13,183 nt of DNA from DATBDM01 sp036269915 (GTDB lineage: Bacteria > Actinomycetota > Thermoleophilia > Solirubrobacterales > Solirubrobacteraceae): positions 1-13,183 of the forward strand of contig DATBDM010000258.1 in assembly GCA_036269915.1 (NCBI GenBank). The letters run 5' to 3'. Within the stretch, counting starts at the first letter, position 1. Each line of letters starts with the position of its first letter. A model generated the notes under the pieces. The model ran no database searches. It worked only from the letters and a program-made list of their open reading frames with translations, and was not told the origin of the DNA. Made by a program: the position numbers and the translations under genes. Below are positions 1-6,943 of this stretch, piece after piece.

Positions 1-729
1 GCCCTCGACGTAGTGCACGTAGGAGCCCTCGTCGGCGATGATCAGCGTCCGCTCGAACTGGCCCATGTTCTCGGTGTTGATGCGGAAGTAGGCCTGCAGC
101 GGCATCTCGACGTGCACGCCCGGCGGGACGTAGACGAACGATCCGCCCGACCACACCGCCGAGTTGAGCGCGGCGAGCTTGTTGTCGTTGGCCGGGATGA
201 TCGACGCGAAGTACTCGCGCACCAGGTCCTCGTGCTCGCGCAGGCCCGAGTCCATGTCCATGAACACGACGCCCTGCTTCTCGAGGTCCTCGCGGACCTG
301 GTGGTAGACGACCTCGGACTCGTACTGGGCGCCGACGCCGGAGAGGAACTTGCGCTCGGCCTCGGGGATGCCGAGGCGGTCGAAGGTCCGCTTGATGTCG
401 TCCGGGACGTCGTCCCACGTGCGCGAGGACTTCTCGGAGGCGCGCACGAAGTAGTGGATGTCGTCGTAGTCGACCTCGGCCAGCATCGGCGAGCCCCAGG
501 TCGGCTGCGGGCGCGACAGGAAGTGCTCGAGTGCCTTCAGGCGGAACTCCAGCATCCACTGCGGCTCGTTCTTGAAGGCGGAGATCTGCTCCACGAGTTC
601 GCGCGTGAGGCCCTTCGGGGCCTTGAACGCGTAGTCGCTCTCCGGGTCGTGGAACCCGAACTTCTCCTTGTAGTCCGCGTTGATGCCGGTCAGCGCCTGC
701 TGCTCGGCGATCACTTCGGGAGTAGCCAT
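1..729 (-). CDS. sufB: Fe-S cluster assembly protein SufB (3' end beyond window)
   Basis: SufB is the scaffold subunit of the cytosolic SufBCD complex, on which Fe-S clusters are assembled before transfer to apoproteins. The 243 visible residues begin MATPEVIAEQQALTGINADY and contain typical SufB N-terminal blocks: FGFHDPESDYAFKAPKGL near residues 25-41, EPQWMLEFRLKALEHF near 55-70, and the start of the beta-helix core with SAVWSGGSFVYVPPGVHVE and INTENMGQFERTLIIADEGS further on. SufB is usually about 470 residues, so roughly half is missing past position 1, simply cut by the window edge. The ATG at 729 is preceded by GGAGG about 12 bases upstream, inside the end of the Rieske gene. The stop of that gene lies 4 bp away, so the two are co-transcribed and probably translationally coupled. 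Identification is by recognition of family-typical sequence and is very secure. Confidence 0.96.
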   Translation of the reverse strand, partial: MATPEVIAEQQALTGINADYKEKFGFHDPESDYAFKAPKGLTRELVEQISAFKNEPQWMLEFRLKALEHFLSRPQPTWGSPMLAEVDYDDIHYFVRASEKSSRTWDDVPDDIKRTFDRLGIPEAERKFLSGVGAQYESEVVYHQVREDLEKQGVVFMDMDSGLREHEDLVREYFASIIPANDNKLAALNSAVWSGGSFVYVPPGVHVEMPLQAYFRINTENMGQFERTLIIADEGSYVHYVEG

Positions 730-733
730 CAGG

Positions 734-1051
734 TCAGTCGACCTCCACTCGAATCACGCCGTCCTCGATCTGCACCGGGAAGGTGTCGATCGGCACGTAC
801 GCAGGCAGGTTCAGGGGCTTTCCGGTCCGCAGGTCGAACACCGAGCCGTGGCGCGGGCACTCGATCGTGCACGTCGCCTGGTCGAAGTCCCCCTCGACGA
901 GCTGCCCGTCGTCGTGCGAGCAGCGATCCTCGACGGCGACCACGTCGCCGTTGCAGTTGAAGACGCCGATCTCGAGATCCTCCCATTCGACGAGACGAAG
1001 CTCGCCGGGGGGAAGCTCTTCGATGCGGCAGATGTCGATCAGGGGGCTCAA
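734..1051 (-). CDS. Rieske [2Fe-2S] ferredoxin of the suf operon
   Basis: This is a small soluble Rieske protein of about 105 residues. Both cluster-binding boxes are present: C44-S-H46 (CSHDDGQL) and C65-P-R-H68 (CPRHGSVFD), spaced 18 residues apart as in dioxygenase-type ferredoxins. The N-terminus (IDICRIEELPPGELRLVEW) and the C-terminus (FPVQIEDGVIRVEVD) fit a free-standing ferredoxin with no extra domain. The start is uncertain. The reading frame stays open upstream, but family alignment puts the start near residue SPLIDIC, and the only initiation-type codon giving a normal length with family-like sequence is TTG at 1051. A CTG four bases further in is a weaker option. It is the first gene of the visible suf operon, directly followed by sufB. 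Its likely role is electron supply for cluster assembly or repair, or as a cluster carrier; this is inferred from context. Confidence 0.9.
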   Translation of the reverse strand: MSPLIDICRIEELPPGELRLVEWEDLEIGVFNCNGDVVAVEDRCSHDDGQLVEGDFDQATCTIECPRHGSVFDLRTGKPLNLPAYVPIDTFPVQIEDGVIRVEVD

Positions 1052-1077
1052 AAGTCCGACTTGGAAGGTAGGTATTG

Positions 1078-1083
1078 AGTCTA
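1078..1083 (-). promoter_or_regulatory. possible -10 box of the suf operon
   Basis: On the minus strand TAGACT stands about 27 bases upstream of the proposed TTG start of the Rieske gene, which would give a short leader of roughly 20 bases. No convincing -35 box lies 16-18 bases further upstream, because that stretch is uniformly GC-rich. No iron- or SufR-type operator could be recognised. It is a weak call, made from position and base composition only. Confidence 0.25.
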
Positions 1084-1152
1084 GCGGCCAGACCGGCCCC
1101 GCCCGGCCCTCGCGGACGGGCTCTCGCGATCTTCTCGATCGTTTTAGTCGTC

Positions 1153-1158
1153 TATAGT
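1153..1158 (+). promoter_or_regulatory. -10 box TATAGT placed for a leaderless ATG at 1166
   Basis: TATAGT matches five of six bases of the bacterial -10 consensus and stands out in otherwise very GC-rich DNA. It ends 7 bases before an ATG at 1166, the spacing expected if transcription begins at the A of the ATG (a leaderless mRNA, common in actinobacteria). The hexamer TAGTCG occurs twice here, at 1145 and 1155, exactly one helical turn apart, and overlaps the box. No good -35 is seen. The downstream frame is broken, so the promoter may be a relic or may now serve the amidoligase operon through a long leader. Confidence 0.45.
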
Positions 1159-1165
1159 CGCGGCC

Positions 1166-1330
1166 ATGTCCCGCTCCGTCGTCGCCCTCAGCGGCAACCC
1201 GCGGCCCCGGTCGCGTGATCCACGACGCCGCGCTCCCCGAGCGCCCGGCGGAGGCCATCGGCGAGGGGCTCGCCGCGTGGCTCGGCGAGGCCCGCGAGTC
1301 GCTCGACCTCGCCCTCTACGACGTCCGCCA
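1166..1330 (+). pseudogene. frame-broken gene remnant
   Basis: The ATG at 1166 opens MSRSVVALSGNPRPRSR, which resembles the first strand and phosphate-binding loop of NADPH-dependent FMN reductases (typically LSGSPRPGSRT). After about 17 codons this frame turns into low-complexity arginine-rich sequence. From 1215 the +1 frame shows strong G/C third-position bias for about 38 codons (containing AAWLGEARESLDLALYDVR), and from 1331 the bias fades in all frames. The second piece also faintly recalls phospholipase D-like domains, so two different genes could be joined here. A single-base deletion or assembly error near 1212-1216 would explain the frame change, but the downstream loss of coding character argues for real decay. 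Function cannot be assigned with confidence. Confidence 0.35.
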
Positions 1331-1532
1331 AACGGCCGCTCGGGCTGGAAGTTGCGGCTGCTCCAGCGCGCTGAACGCCGAGAACGTCCTCGGGACTGGA
1401 TCGACGCGCCGCGAGTCCGGTACCCGGCGCCGGCGGGGCGGTCCTGATGCTCCGACGCCCGTCCAACGGGCACGCGAGAACTTTGTCCGGCGGTCGAAGG
1501 AACGCCCCCGGCCGTGCAGCGAGGCTGTCGCC
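1331..1532 (+). other. non-coding leader region of the amidoligase operon
   Basis: Third-position bias is lost in every frame across this stretch, so no gene is called. One frame reads GWKLRLLQRAERRERPRDWI and stops at 1445-1447; it could be a further scrap of the decayed gene but is not supported. The only clear structure is a short inverted repeat at 1457-1471. Within about 60 bases of the first gene of the operon no recognisable -10/-35 pair is present, so the operon promoter may be the TATAGT box at 1153 or one of a type not recognised here. Confidence 0.5.
1457..1471. repeat. short perfect inverted repeat (GCCCGT-cca-ACGGGC)
   Basis: Two 6-base arms are separated by 3 bases, located 62 bases upstream of the start of the YbdK-type ligase gene. 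As RNA it would form a small tight hairpin with no following U-run. As DNA it could be an operator half-site pair. Position just ahead of the four-gene operon is the only reason to give it weight, since such short repeats are not rare in GC-rich DNA. Confidence 0.3.
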
Positions 1533-2714
1533 ATGATCCGCGGAGAGGCAGACACCCCCGCCTGGGCGTTGTGGTCCGACGCAGGCGCACGCACGCCGTG
1601 GACGATCGGCCTCGAAGAGGAGCTGATGCTGATCGACCCGGCGACGGGCGAGCTCGCGTCCCGCTCAGAGGACGTCCTCGCCGCGCTGCCGGACGCGATC
1701 GCGAGCCACACTCGCGCCGAGACGCACGGCTCGGCGCTCGAGCTGGCCACCGACCCACACCACACGGTGGGCGACGCCGTCCGCCAGCTCGGCGCGCTGC
1801 GCGCCGGCCTGCGCGAGGCGCTCGAGCCGCTCGGGCTCGCGGCCGCCGTCGCGGGCACACACCCGCTCGCGCGTGCCGAGGACACCGAGGTCTCGCCGGG
1901 CGCGCGCTACCAGTACCTGCACGACTCGCTGCGCGAGCTGGCCCGGCGCGAGCCCACCTTCGGGCTGCACGTGCACGTCGCGGTTCCCGACCCGTGGAGC
2001 GCGACGCGCGCGCTGGATCGCATCCGCGCGCACCTGCCGCTACTGCTCGCGCTGTCGGCGAACTCGCCCTACCAGGGCGGCCGCGACACCGGCATGGCCT
2101 CGATCCGCACACCGCTCTTCCAGGCCTTCCCGCGCGTCGGGATCCCGCGCCGCTTCGGCTCCTACGCCGCCTATGTCGAGGCGATCGACGTGCTGCTGCG
2201 CTGCGGTGCGATCCCCGAGCACACGTTCGTCTGGTGGGACGCGCGGCTGCAACCCGGGTACGGAACCCTCGAGGTGCGTGTCATGGACGCCCAGACCCGG
2301 CTGCGCGACACGGCGGCGCTCGCAGCGCTCGTCCAGAGCCTCGTGCGCCTCGAGGCGGGCGAGGGCATGGCCGAGGAGGCACTGCTCGACGCGCCCGAGG
2401 CGCTCGACGAGAACCGCTTCCTCGCGGCCCGCGACGGCATGGACGCCCACTTCCTCGATCCCGCCCGCGACCGCGCGGTCCCGGCCGCGAGCCGGCTCGC
2501 CGCGGTCGTGGGCGCCTGCTGGGTGCACGCCCGCGCGCTCGGCTGCGAGCGCGAGCTGGCCAGCGCGGCGCATCTCGCCGCGGACTTCGGCGCCAAGCGC
2601 CAGCGCGCGATCGCCGGAGACCCCGCCGGCGTCGCGGGCGTGGTCAAGGCGCTGTGCGGCGACTTCTGCCGGCCGCGCTTCGCGAGCACGATCACCCCCG
2701 CGGTCCCCGCCTGA
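1533..2714 (+). CDS. ybdK: YbdK-type carboxylate-amine ligase (GCS2 family)
   Basis: This 393-residue protein belongs to the glutamate-cysteine ligase type 2 family (COG2170), ATP-dependent enzymes that join a carboxylate, usually of glutamate, to an amine. Hallmarks are visible in order: TIGLEEELMLID with the acidic cluster E28-E30, an HGSALELATDPH block, TFGLHVHVAVPD with H146 and H148, ALSANSPYQGGRDTGMASIR, TPLFQAFPRVGIPRRFGSY, and GTLEVRVMDAQTR. Length is normal for the family (about 370-400). The ATG at 1533 is preferred because the frame upstream lacks family-like sequence. The stop is followed after 2 bp by the ATP-grasp gene. E. coli YbdK has weak gamma-glutamylcysteine ligase activity, but family members sit in varied pathways, so the true substrates here are unknown. 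Context points to a glutamyl- or glutaminyl-amide product. Confidence 0.93.
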   Translation: MIRGEADTPAWALWSDAGARTPWTIGLEEELMLIDPATGELASRSEDVLAALPDAIASHTRAETHGSALELATDPHHTVGDAVRQLGALRAGLREALEPLGLAAAVAGTHPLARAEDTEVSPGARYQYLHDSLRELARREPTFGLHVHVAVPDPWSATRALDRIRAHLPLLLALSANSPYQGGRDTGMASIRTPLFQAFPRVGIPRRFGSYAAYVEAIDVLLRCGAIPEHTFVWWDARLQPGYGTLEVRVMDAQTRLRDTAALAALVQSLVRLEAGEGMAEEALLDAPEALDENRFLAARDGMDAHFLDPARDRAVPAASRLAAVVGACWVHARALGCERELASAAHLAADFGAKRQRAIAGDPAGVAGVVKALCGDFCRPRFASTITPAVPA

Positions 2715-2716
2715 GC

Positions 2717-4036
2717 ATGGCCGTGGACACGCAGCCCTACCAGGAGCCGGGCGCCGACGAGGTCGCCGAACACGACCTGCCGGCGCTCGCCGCGGCCGTC
2801 CGCGAGGAGGTCGCGGTCCGCGGCGTCGGCTTCCGCTCCGCCGACGGCGAGGCCGAGTTCCACATCGACCCGGTCCCGCGCGTGATCGGCGCCGAGGAGT
2901 GGAGCGCGCTCGAGCGCGGCCTCGGCCAGCGCGTCCGCGCGCTCAACGCCTTCGTCGCCGACGTCTACGGCGAGCAGCGCATCTTCGCCGACGGCGCCGT
3001 CCCGTCGCGGCTGCTCGAGGCGGCCAACTTCGAGCCCGGGATGCGCGGGGTGACGCCGCCCGGCGGCGTCTGGGTCGGCATCGCCGGCCTCGATCTCGTG
3101 CGCGACCCCGGAGGCCGATTCCTCGTGCTCGAGGACAACGCGATGACCCCGAGCGGGATGGCCTACGCGGCCGCCGCGCGCAACGCGGTGGGCGCGCACG
3201 TCGAGGGCTCGCCGGTGCCGCTCGACGGCCTCGGCCGGCTGCTCGCCGGCACGCTCGAGAACGCGCGCGCGGGGTCGGGCCTCGCCGTGCTCCTGACCGA
3301 CGGCCCGCGCAACGCGGCGCACTGGGAGCACGCGTGGCTGGCGCGCACACTCGGCGTCGCGCTCGTCACGCCGAGCAGCCTCCGCCCCGAGGGCGACGAG
3401 CTGACGCTGCACGGCGAGCGCGTCGCCGTCGTCTATCGCCGCACCAACGCCGACCGGCTCGACACCAGCGTCGGCGAGCTGCTCGCGCCGGCGATCCGCG
3501 CCGGGACCGTCGGCGTGATCAACGGCTTCGGCACCGGCGTCGCCGACGACAAGCTCGCCCACGCCTATGTCGAGACGATGGTCGAGTACTACCTCGCCGA
3601 GCAGCCGCTGCTGCCGTCGGTCCCCACGCTCGACCTCGGAGTCCCCGAGATCCTCGAGCAGGCGCTCGACACGCTCGAGGATCTCGTGGTCAAGCCGCGC
3701 AACGGGCATGGAGGTCACGGCGTCGTGATCTGCGACCAGGTGGGGCCGCACGAGCTCGACGCGCTGCGCCGCCGCCTGCGCGCGGCGCCGGGTGAGCACA
3801 TCGCCCAGCCGAGGGTTGCGCTGTCGACCCACTCGACAGTCGTGGATGGACGGCTCGAAGAACGTCATGTCGACCTGCGACCGTTCGTGTTCCTGCACAG
3901 CCCGATCGATCCCCATGTGCTGCCCGGTGGGCTCACGCGGGTAGCTCTCGAGGCTGGTGCGTTGGTGGTCAACTCGACGCGGAACGGAGGCGCGAAGGAC
4001 ACGTGGGTGCTCGAGGCTTCAGGCGGCCGCCCCTGA
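2717..4036 (+). CDS. circularly permuted ATP-grasp ligase (COG2308 type)
   Basis: This 439-residue protein matches the circularly permuted ATP-grasp family (CP_ATPgrasp, formerly DUF404/DUF407), predicted ATP-dependent peptide or amide ligases. Family blocks in order are LNAFVADVYGEQRI, FEPGMRGV, LVLEDNAMTPSGMAY (residues 136-150), INGFGTGVADDK (D277-D278-K279), VEYYLAEQPLLPSVPT, LVVKPRNGHGGHGVVI around the ATP-binding K326, LSTHSTV, ERHVDLRPF, and GGLTRVALEAGALVVNST followed by GGAKDTWVL. The block usually read NLRxPSG has Met143 in place of the common Arg. The alpha-E domain often fused to or encoded beside this family is absent. The ATG at 2717 follows the ybdK stop by 2 bp. The 3' end overlaps the next gene by 34 bp. 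It probably catalyses a second condensation step with the YbdK-type ligase; substrates are unknown. Confidence 0.9.
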   Translation: MAVDTQPYQEPGADEVAEHDLPALAAAVREEVAVRGVGFRSADGEAEFHIDPVPRVIGAEEWSALERGLGQRVRALNAFVADVYGEQRIFADGAVPSRLLEAANFEPGMRGVTPPGGVWVGIAGLDLVRDPGGRFLVLEDNAMTPSGMAYAAAARNAVGAHVEGSPVPLDGLGRLLAGTLENARAGSGLAVLLTDGPRNAAHWEHAWLARTLGVALVTPSSLRPEGDELTLHGERVAVVYRRTNADRLDTSVGELLAPAIRAGTVGVINGFGTGVADDKLAHAYVETMVEYYLAEQPLLPSVPTLDLGVPEILEQALDTLEDLVVKPRNGHGGHGVVICDQVGPHELDALRRRLRAAPGEHIAQPRVALSTHSTVVDGRLEERHVDLRPFVFLHSPIDPHVLPGGLTRVALEAGALVVNSTRNGGAKDTWVLEASGGRP

Positions 4037-4782
4037 TCGGGGTGACGACGTCGGAGGTACGCCGGTCGGAGAGCGCGCGGCCGCTGGCCGAGGCGGACCC
4101 GGCGCAGAACGAGATGGTGCTGGGCATGGTCTACGCGCGTGCGGTGCAGCGCGCCGGCGGGATGCCCGTGGTCCTACCGCCGCTGGCGCCGGGGGAGGTG
4201 CCCGAGCTCGTCGGGCGCCTCGAGGGGCTGTGCCTGTCGGGCGGGCCGGACCTCGACCCGAAGGCCTACGACGCGCGCGCGCACGCCGAGCTCGGGCCGG
4301 TCGAGCCCGATCTCGACCACTGGGAGATCGCGCTGACCCAGCAGGCGGAGGCTCAGGGGCTGCCGATCCTCGGCATCTGCCGCGGCTGCCAGGTGCTCAA
4401 CGTCGCCCGCGGCGGGACGCTGCACCAGCACCTCCCCGACGTCACCGACGGGGAGATCGCGCATCGCCAGGAGGTCTCTGGGTCCCAGCCCACGCACTCC
4501 GCCGACATCGCCCCGGGCTCGCTGCTCGCGGCGATCCTGGGCGCGACGACCGCCGAGGTGAACTCCTTCCACCACCAGGCCGCCGACCGCATCGGGTCGG
4601 GCCTGCGGCCGGTCGCCTGGTCGCCGGACGGCGTGATCGAGGGGCTCGAGGATCCCGAGCGGCCGTTCGTGCTCGGGGTGCAGTGGCATGCGGAGACGCT
4701 GTTCGACCGGCCGGAGCACGCGCGGCTGTTCGAGGCGCTGATCGAGGCGGCGGGCGCGAGCGCCACGCGACGGGCGGCCTGA
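4003..4782 (+). CDS. class I glutamine amidotransferase, PuuD-like (peptidase C26)
   Basis: This 259-residue protein is of the gamma-glutamyl-GABA hydrolase/PuuD family (COG2071). The catalytic triad is complete: nucleophile Cys126 in ILGICRGCQVLN, and His229 and Glu231 in LGVQWHAETLF. The N-terminal RRPPLIGVTTSE and the LCLSGGPDLDPKAYDARA segment are typical. The only sensible start is the GTG at 4003, because the next in-frame start would delete the first beta strand. GGAGG at 3986 and GAAGGA at 3994 lie upstream inside the ATP-grasp gene. The gene overlaps its predecessor by 34 bp and is followed after 7 bp by the AsnO-type gene. Family members hydrolyse gamma-glutamyl amide bonds. Here it could trim or recycle the product of the two ligases, or act as an editing enzyme; this is inferred from context. 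Confidence 0.92.
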   Translation: MGARGFRRPPLIGVTTSEVRRSESARPLAEADPAQNEMVLGMVYARAVQRAGGMPVVLPPLAPGEVPELVGRLEGLCLSGGPDLDPKAYDARAHAELGPVEPDLDHWEIALTQQAEAQGLPILGICRGCQVLNVARGGTLHQHLPDVTDGEIAHRQEVSGSQPTHSADIAPGSLLAAILGATTAEVNSFHHQAADRIGSGLRPVAWSPDGVIEGLEDPERPFVLGVQWHAETLFDRPEHARLFEALIEAAGASATRRAA

Positions 4783-4789
4783 CCGCCCC

Positions 4790-6577
4790 GTGTGCGGGTT
4801 CGCCGCCGAGCTGCGCCGCGACGGCGACGCCGATCGCGACGCGCTGCGCGCGATGGCGGCGGTGCTCGAGCCGCGGGGGCCCGACGCCGAGGGCGAGCGC
4901 TTCCTCGGCGCGACCGGGGTCGTCCACCGGCGGCTGAAGATCATCGACCTCTCGGAGCGCGGCGCGCAGCCGATGCACGACCCGCGCACGGAGACGACGA
5001 TCGTCTTCAACGGCTGCATCTACAACCACCACGAGCTGCGCGCGGAGCTCGAGGGTCTCGGCAACGCCTTCCGCTCGACCAGCGACACCGAAGTGCTGCT
5101 CGTCGGCTGGTCGCAGTGGGGCGAGGGCCTGCTCGAGCGTCTCAAGGGCATGTTCGCGTTCGCGCTGCTCGAGGAGCGCACGGGGCGGGTCGTGCTCGTC
5201 CGCGACCGGCTCGGGATCAAGCCGGTCTACCTGACCGACCTGCCGGGCGGTGGCCTGCGCGCCGCCTCCACCCTGCCGGCGCTGCTCGAGGGCGGCGGCG
5301 TCGACACCGCGATCGATCCGGTCGCGCTGCACCACTACCTGTCCTGGCACTCGGTCGTGCCGGCGCCGCGCACGATCCTGCGCGGCGTCCGCAAGCTCGC
5401 GCCCGCGACCGTCCTGACGATCGAGCCCGACGGGAGCCGCCGCGAGCGCCGCTACTGGGATCCGCCGTTCGCGCGCGACCCGGAGCGCTCGGGCTGGAGC
5501 GCCGAGGACTGGACGGACGCCGTGCACGCGGCGCTCGAGACGGCGGTGCGCAGGCGCATGGTCGCCGACGTGCCCGTCGGCGTCCTGCTCTCCGGCGGCC
5601 TGGACTCGAGCCTGATCGTGGCGATGCTCGCCGAGCAGGGCCAGCGCGGGCTCGCGACGTTCTCGATCGGCTTCCCCGACGTGGCCGGGCGCGAGGGCAA
5701 CGAGTTCCGCTACTCGGACCTGATGGCGCGCGAGTTCGACACCGAGCACGAGCGCATCGAGGCCACGCGCGAAGACCTGCTCGCCGCGCTGCCGCGGGCG
5801 ATCGGCGCGATGAGCGAGCCGATGATCTCCCACGACGCGGTCGCGTTCTTCATGCTCTCGGAGGTCGTCGCGCGCACGTGCAAGGTCGTGCAGTCCGGGC
5901 AGGGCGCCGACGAGGTGTTCGCCGGCTACTCCTGGTATCAGCCGCTCGCGCGCTCCGACGATGGCGACGGCACCGGCGTTGACGACTACCGGCGCGAGTT
6001 CTTCGACCGCGACCACGACGGCGTGCTCGCCCTCGCCGCGCCCGGCGCGGTCGCCTCCGAGGACCTCTCAGGAGCCTTCGCGCAGGAGTGGTTCGCGCGC
6101 GGCGGCGCCGACTCGCCGGTCGACCGCGCGCTGCGCATCGACACCGAGATCATGCTCGTCGACGACCCCGTCAAGCGCGTCGACAACATGACGATGGCGC
6201 ACGGGCTCGAAGCCCGGGTGCCGTTCCTCGACCACGACCTCGTCGAGCTCGCGGCCGCGTGCCCACCCGAGCTCAAGCTCGCCGAGGGCGGCAAGGGGGT
6301 GCTCAAGCGGCTCGCCCGCGGGCTCGTTCCCGACGCGGTGATCGACCGCCCCAAGGGCTACTTCCCCGTCCCCGCGCTCACCCACCTCGAGGCGCCGGTC
6401 GTCGCCCTGGTCGGCGACGCGTTGCGCTCGGACGCCGCGCGCGACCGCGGGCTGTTTCGCCCCGACGTCGTCGAGGCGATGCTCGCCGACCCCAACGCCG
6501 CGCGCACGAACCTCGACGGCTCGACGCTCTGGCAGGTCGGCCTGCTCGAGCTCTGGTTGCAGCAGCACGGCGTCTGA
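4790..6577 (+). CDS. asnO: AsnO/AsnB-type glutamine-dependent amidotransferase (N-acetylglutaminylglutamine amidotransferase family)
   Basis: This 595-residue enzyme has an N-terminal class II glutaminase domain and a C-terminal asparagine-synthetase-like domain. The GTG at 4790 is followed at once by TGC, placing the nucleophile Cys2 at the mature N-terminus as required, which fixes the start. The PP-loop SGGLDSS is at 268-274 and SGQGADEVFAGYSWY begins at 369. The latter, with the preceding HDAVAFFMLSEVVARTCKVV and the overall length near 590, matches the AsnO family that converts a carboxylate of N-acetylglutaminylglutamine precursors to the amide, rather than AsnB proper. It closes a four-gene operon starting 7 bp after the amidotransferase gene. 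The usual partner Ngg (GNAT plus ATP-grasp) is not present, so the actual substrate probably differs and is likely supplied by the two upstream ligases. Confidence 0.92.
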   Translation: MCGFAAELRRDGDADRDALRAMAAVLEPRGPDAEGERFLGATGVVHRRLKIIDLSERGAQPMHDPRTETTIVFNGCIYNHHELRAELEGLGNAFRSTSDTEVLLVGWSQWGEGLLERLKGMFAFALLEERTGRVVLVRDRLGIKPVYLTDLPGGGLRAASTLPALLEGGGVDTAIDPVALHHYLSWHSVVPAPRTILRGVRKLAPATVLTIEPDGSRRERRYWDPPFARDPERSGWSAEDWTDAVHAALETAVRRRMVADVPVGVLLSGGLDSSLIVAMLAEQGQRGLATFSIGFPDVAGREGNEFRYSDLMAREFDTEHERIEATREDLLAALPRAIGAMSEPMISHDAVAFFMLSEVVARTCKVVQSGQGADEVFAGYSWYQPLARSDDGDGTGVDDYRREFFDRDHDGVLALAAPGAVASEDLSGAFAQEWFARGGADSPVDRALRIDTEIMLVDDPVKRVDNMTMAHGLEARVPFLDHDLVELAAACPPELKLAEGGKGVLKRLARGLVPDAVIDRPKGYFPVPALTHLEAPVVALVGDALRSDAARDRGLFRPDVVEAMLADPNAARTNLDGSTLWQVGLLELWLQQHGV

Positions 6578-6583
6578 GGTGTC

Positions 6584-6601
6584 GGGCGGCCGTCGCCGCC
6601 C
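6584..6601 (+). terminator. GC hairpin just after the asnO stop
   Basis: A 7-bp perfect stem (GGGCGGC / GCCGCCC) with a CGTC loop begins 7 bases after the asnO stop codon. It has no U-run, so it is not a classical intrinsic terminator, although actinobacterial terminators often lack one. It also lies directly upstream of the TTG start at 6611 and could influence translation of that ORF. Terminator or attenuator of the operon is the simplest reading. Confidence 0.4.
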
Positions 6602-6610
6602 TGCTCAATA

Positions 6611-6943
6611 TTGTCGATCGCCGCATGCCTGCGGCGGTTGCGCGCGACGGGCGCGGTCGACGTGGGCGAGGCCTCCGTGGTCGCGCTGGAGCCGGCCGGC
6701 GGGCAGGCGATCGCGGCGACGCTGCGCGGGCCGCGCGGCGAGCAGCGCCTCCTCGTCGACGGGCTCGTCGACGCGACGGGACTGGTGTTCGAAGTGCGGC
6801 GCTCGGGGCACCTCTACACGCTCGGCGCGCTGCGCCGCGGCGAGCTGTGGGAGACGACGGCGGTGCCCGAGCTCCGTGCCCAGGCCGCGAGGATCGCGGC
6901 CGCGCTGACGCGGCGGACCGACGCAGCCCTGGTCAGCGCGTAG
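6611..6943 (+). CDS. hypothetical protein, 110 aa
   Basis: The protein is not recognised. The frame has almost pure G/C third positions for its full length, whereas the short stretch between the asnO stop and position 6611 does not, so this looks like a separate real gene. The TTG at 6611 is the first plausible start; a GTG near 6662 (before GEASVVALEPAGG) is an alternative. No clear Shine-Dalgarno sequence is present. The product has a beta-rich middle (QRLLVDGLVDATGLVFEVRR), a GHLYTLGALRRGELWETTAVP segment and a helical tail with AQAARIAAALTRR. It contains no signal peptide, membrane helix or cysteine cluster. It lies in the same frame as asnO with only the TGA between them, and its stop overlaps by 11 bp the end of the convergent membrane-protein gene. 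Confidence 0.6.
   Translation: MSIAACLRRLRATGAVDVGEASVVALEPAGGQAIAATLRGPRGEQRLLVDGLVDATGLVFEVRRSGHLYTLGALRRGELWETTAVPELRAQAARIAAALTRRTDAALVSA

Noticed and set aside
13..960. Plus-strand open frame of 315 codons over sufB and the Rieske gene
   Set aside because: It is antisense to two securely identified genes, has a composition typical of mirrored GC-rich codons and no family resemblance.
1188..1466. Minus-strand frame of 92 codons in the region behind the suf promoter
   Set aside because: No ribosome binding site, no family resemblance, and it overlaps the better supported plus-strand remnant.
2171..3916. Minus-strand open frame of 581 codons across the ligase genes
   Set aside because: It is a shadow of strong GC third-position bias; the plus-strand frames carry all recognisable motifs.
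4442..6016. Minus-strand open frame of 524 codons across the amidotransferase genes
   Set aside because: Same explanation; the plus strand holds the catalytic Cys, His and PP-loop residues.
6575..6601. TGA followed by a hairpin as a selenocysteine insertion element
   Set aside because: The enzyme is complete at the TGA, the hairpin lacks recognisable SECIS features, and the following codons lack coding bias.
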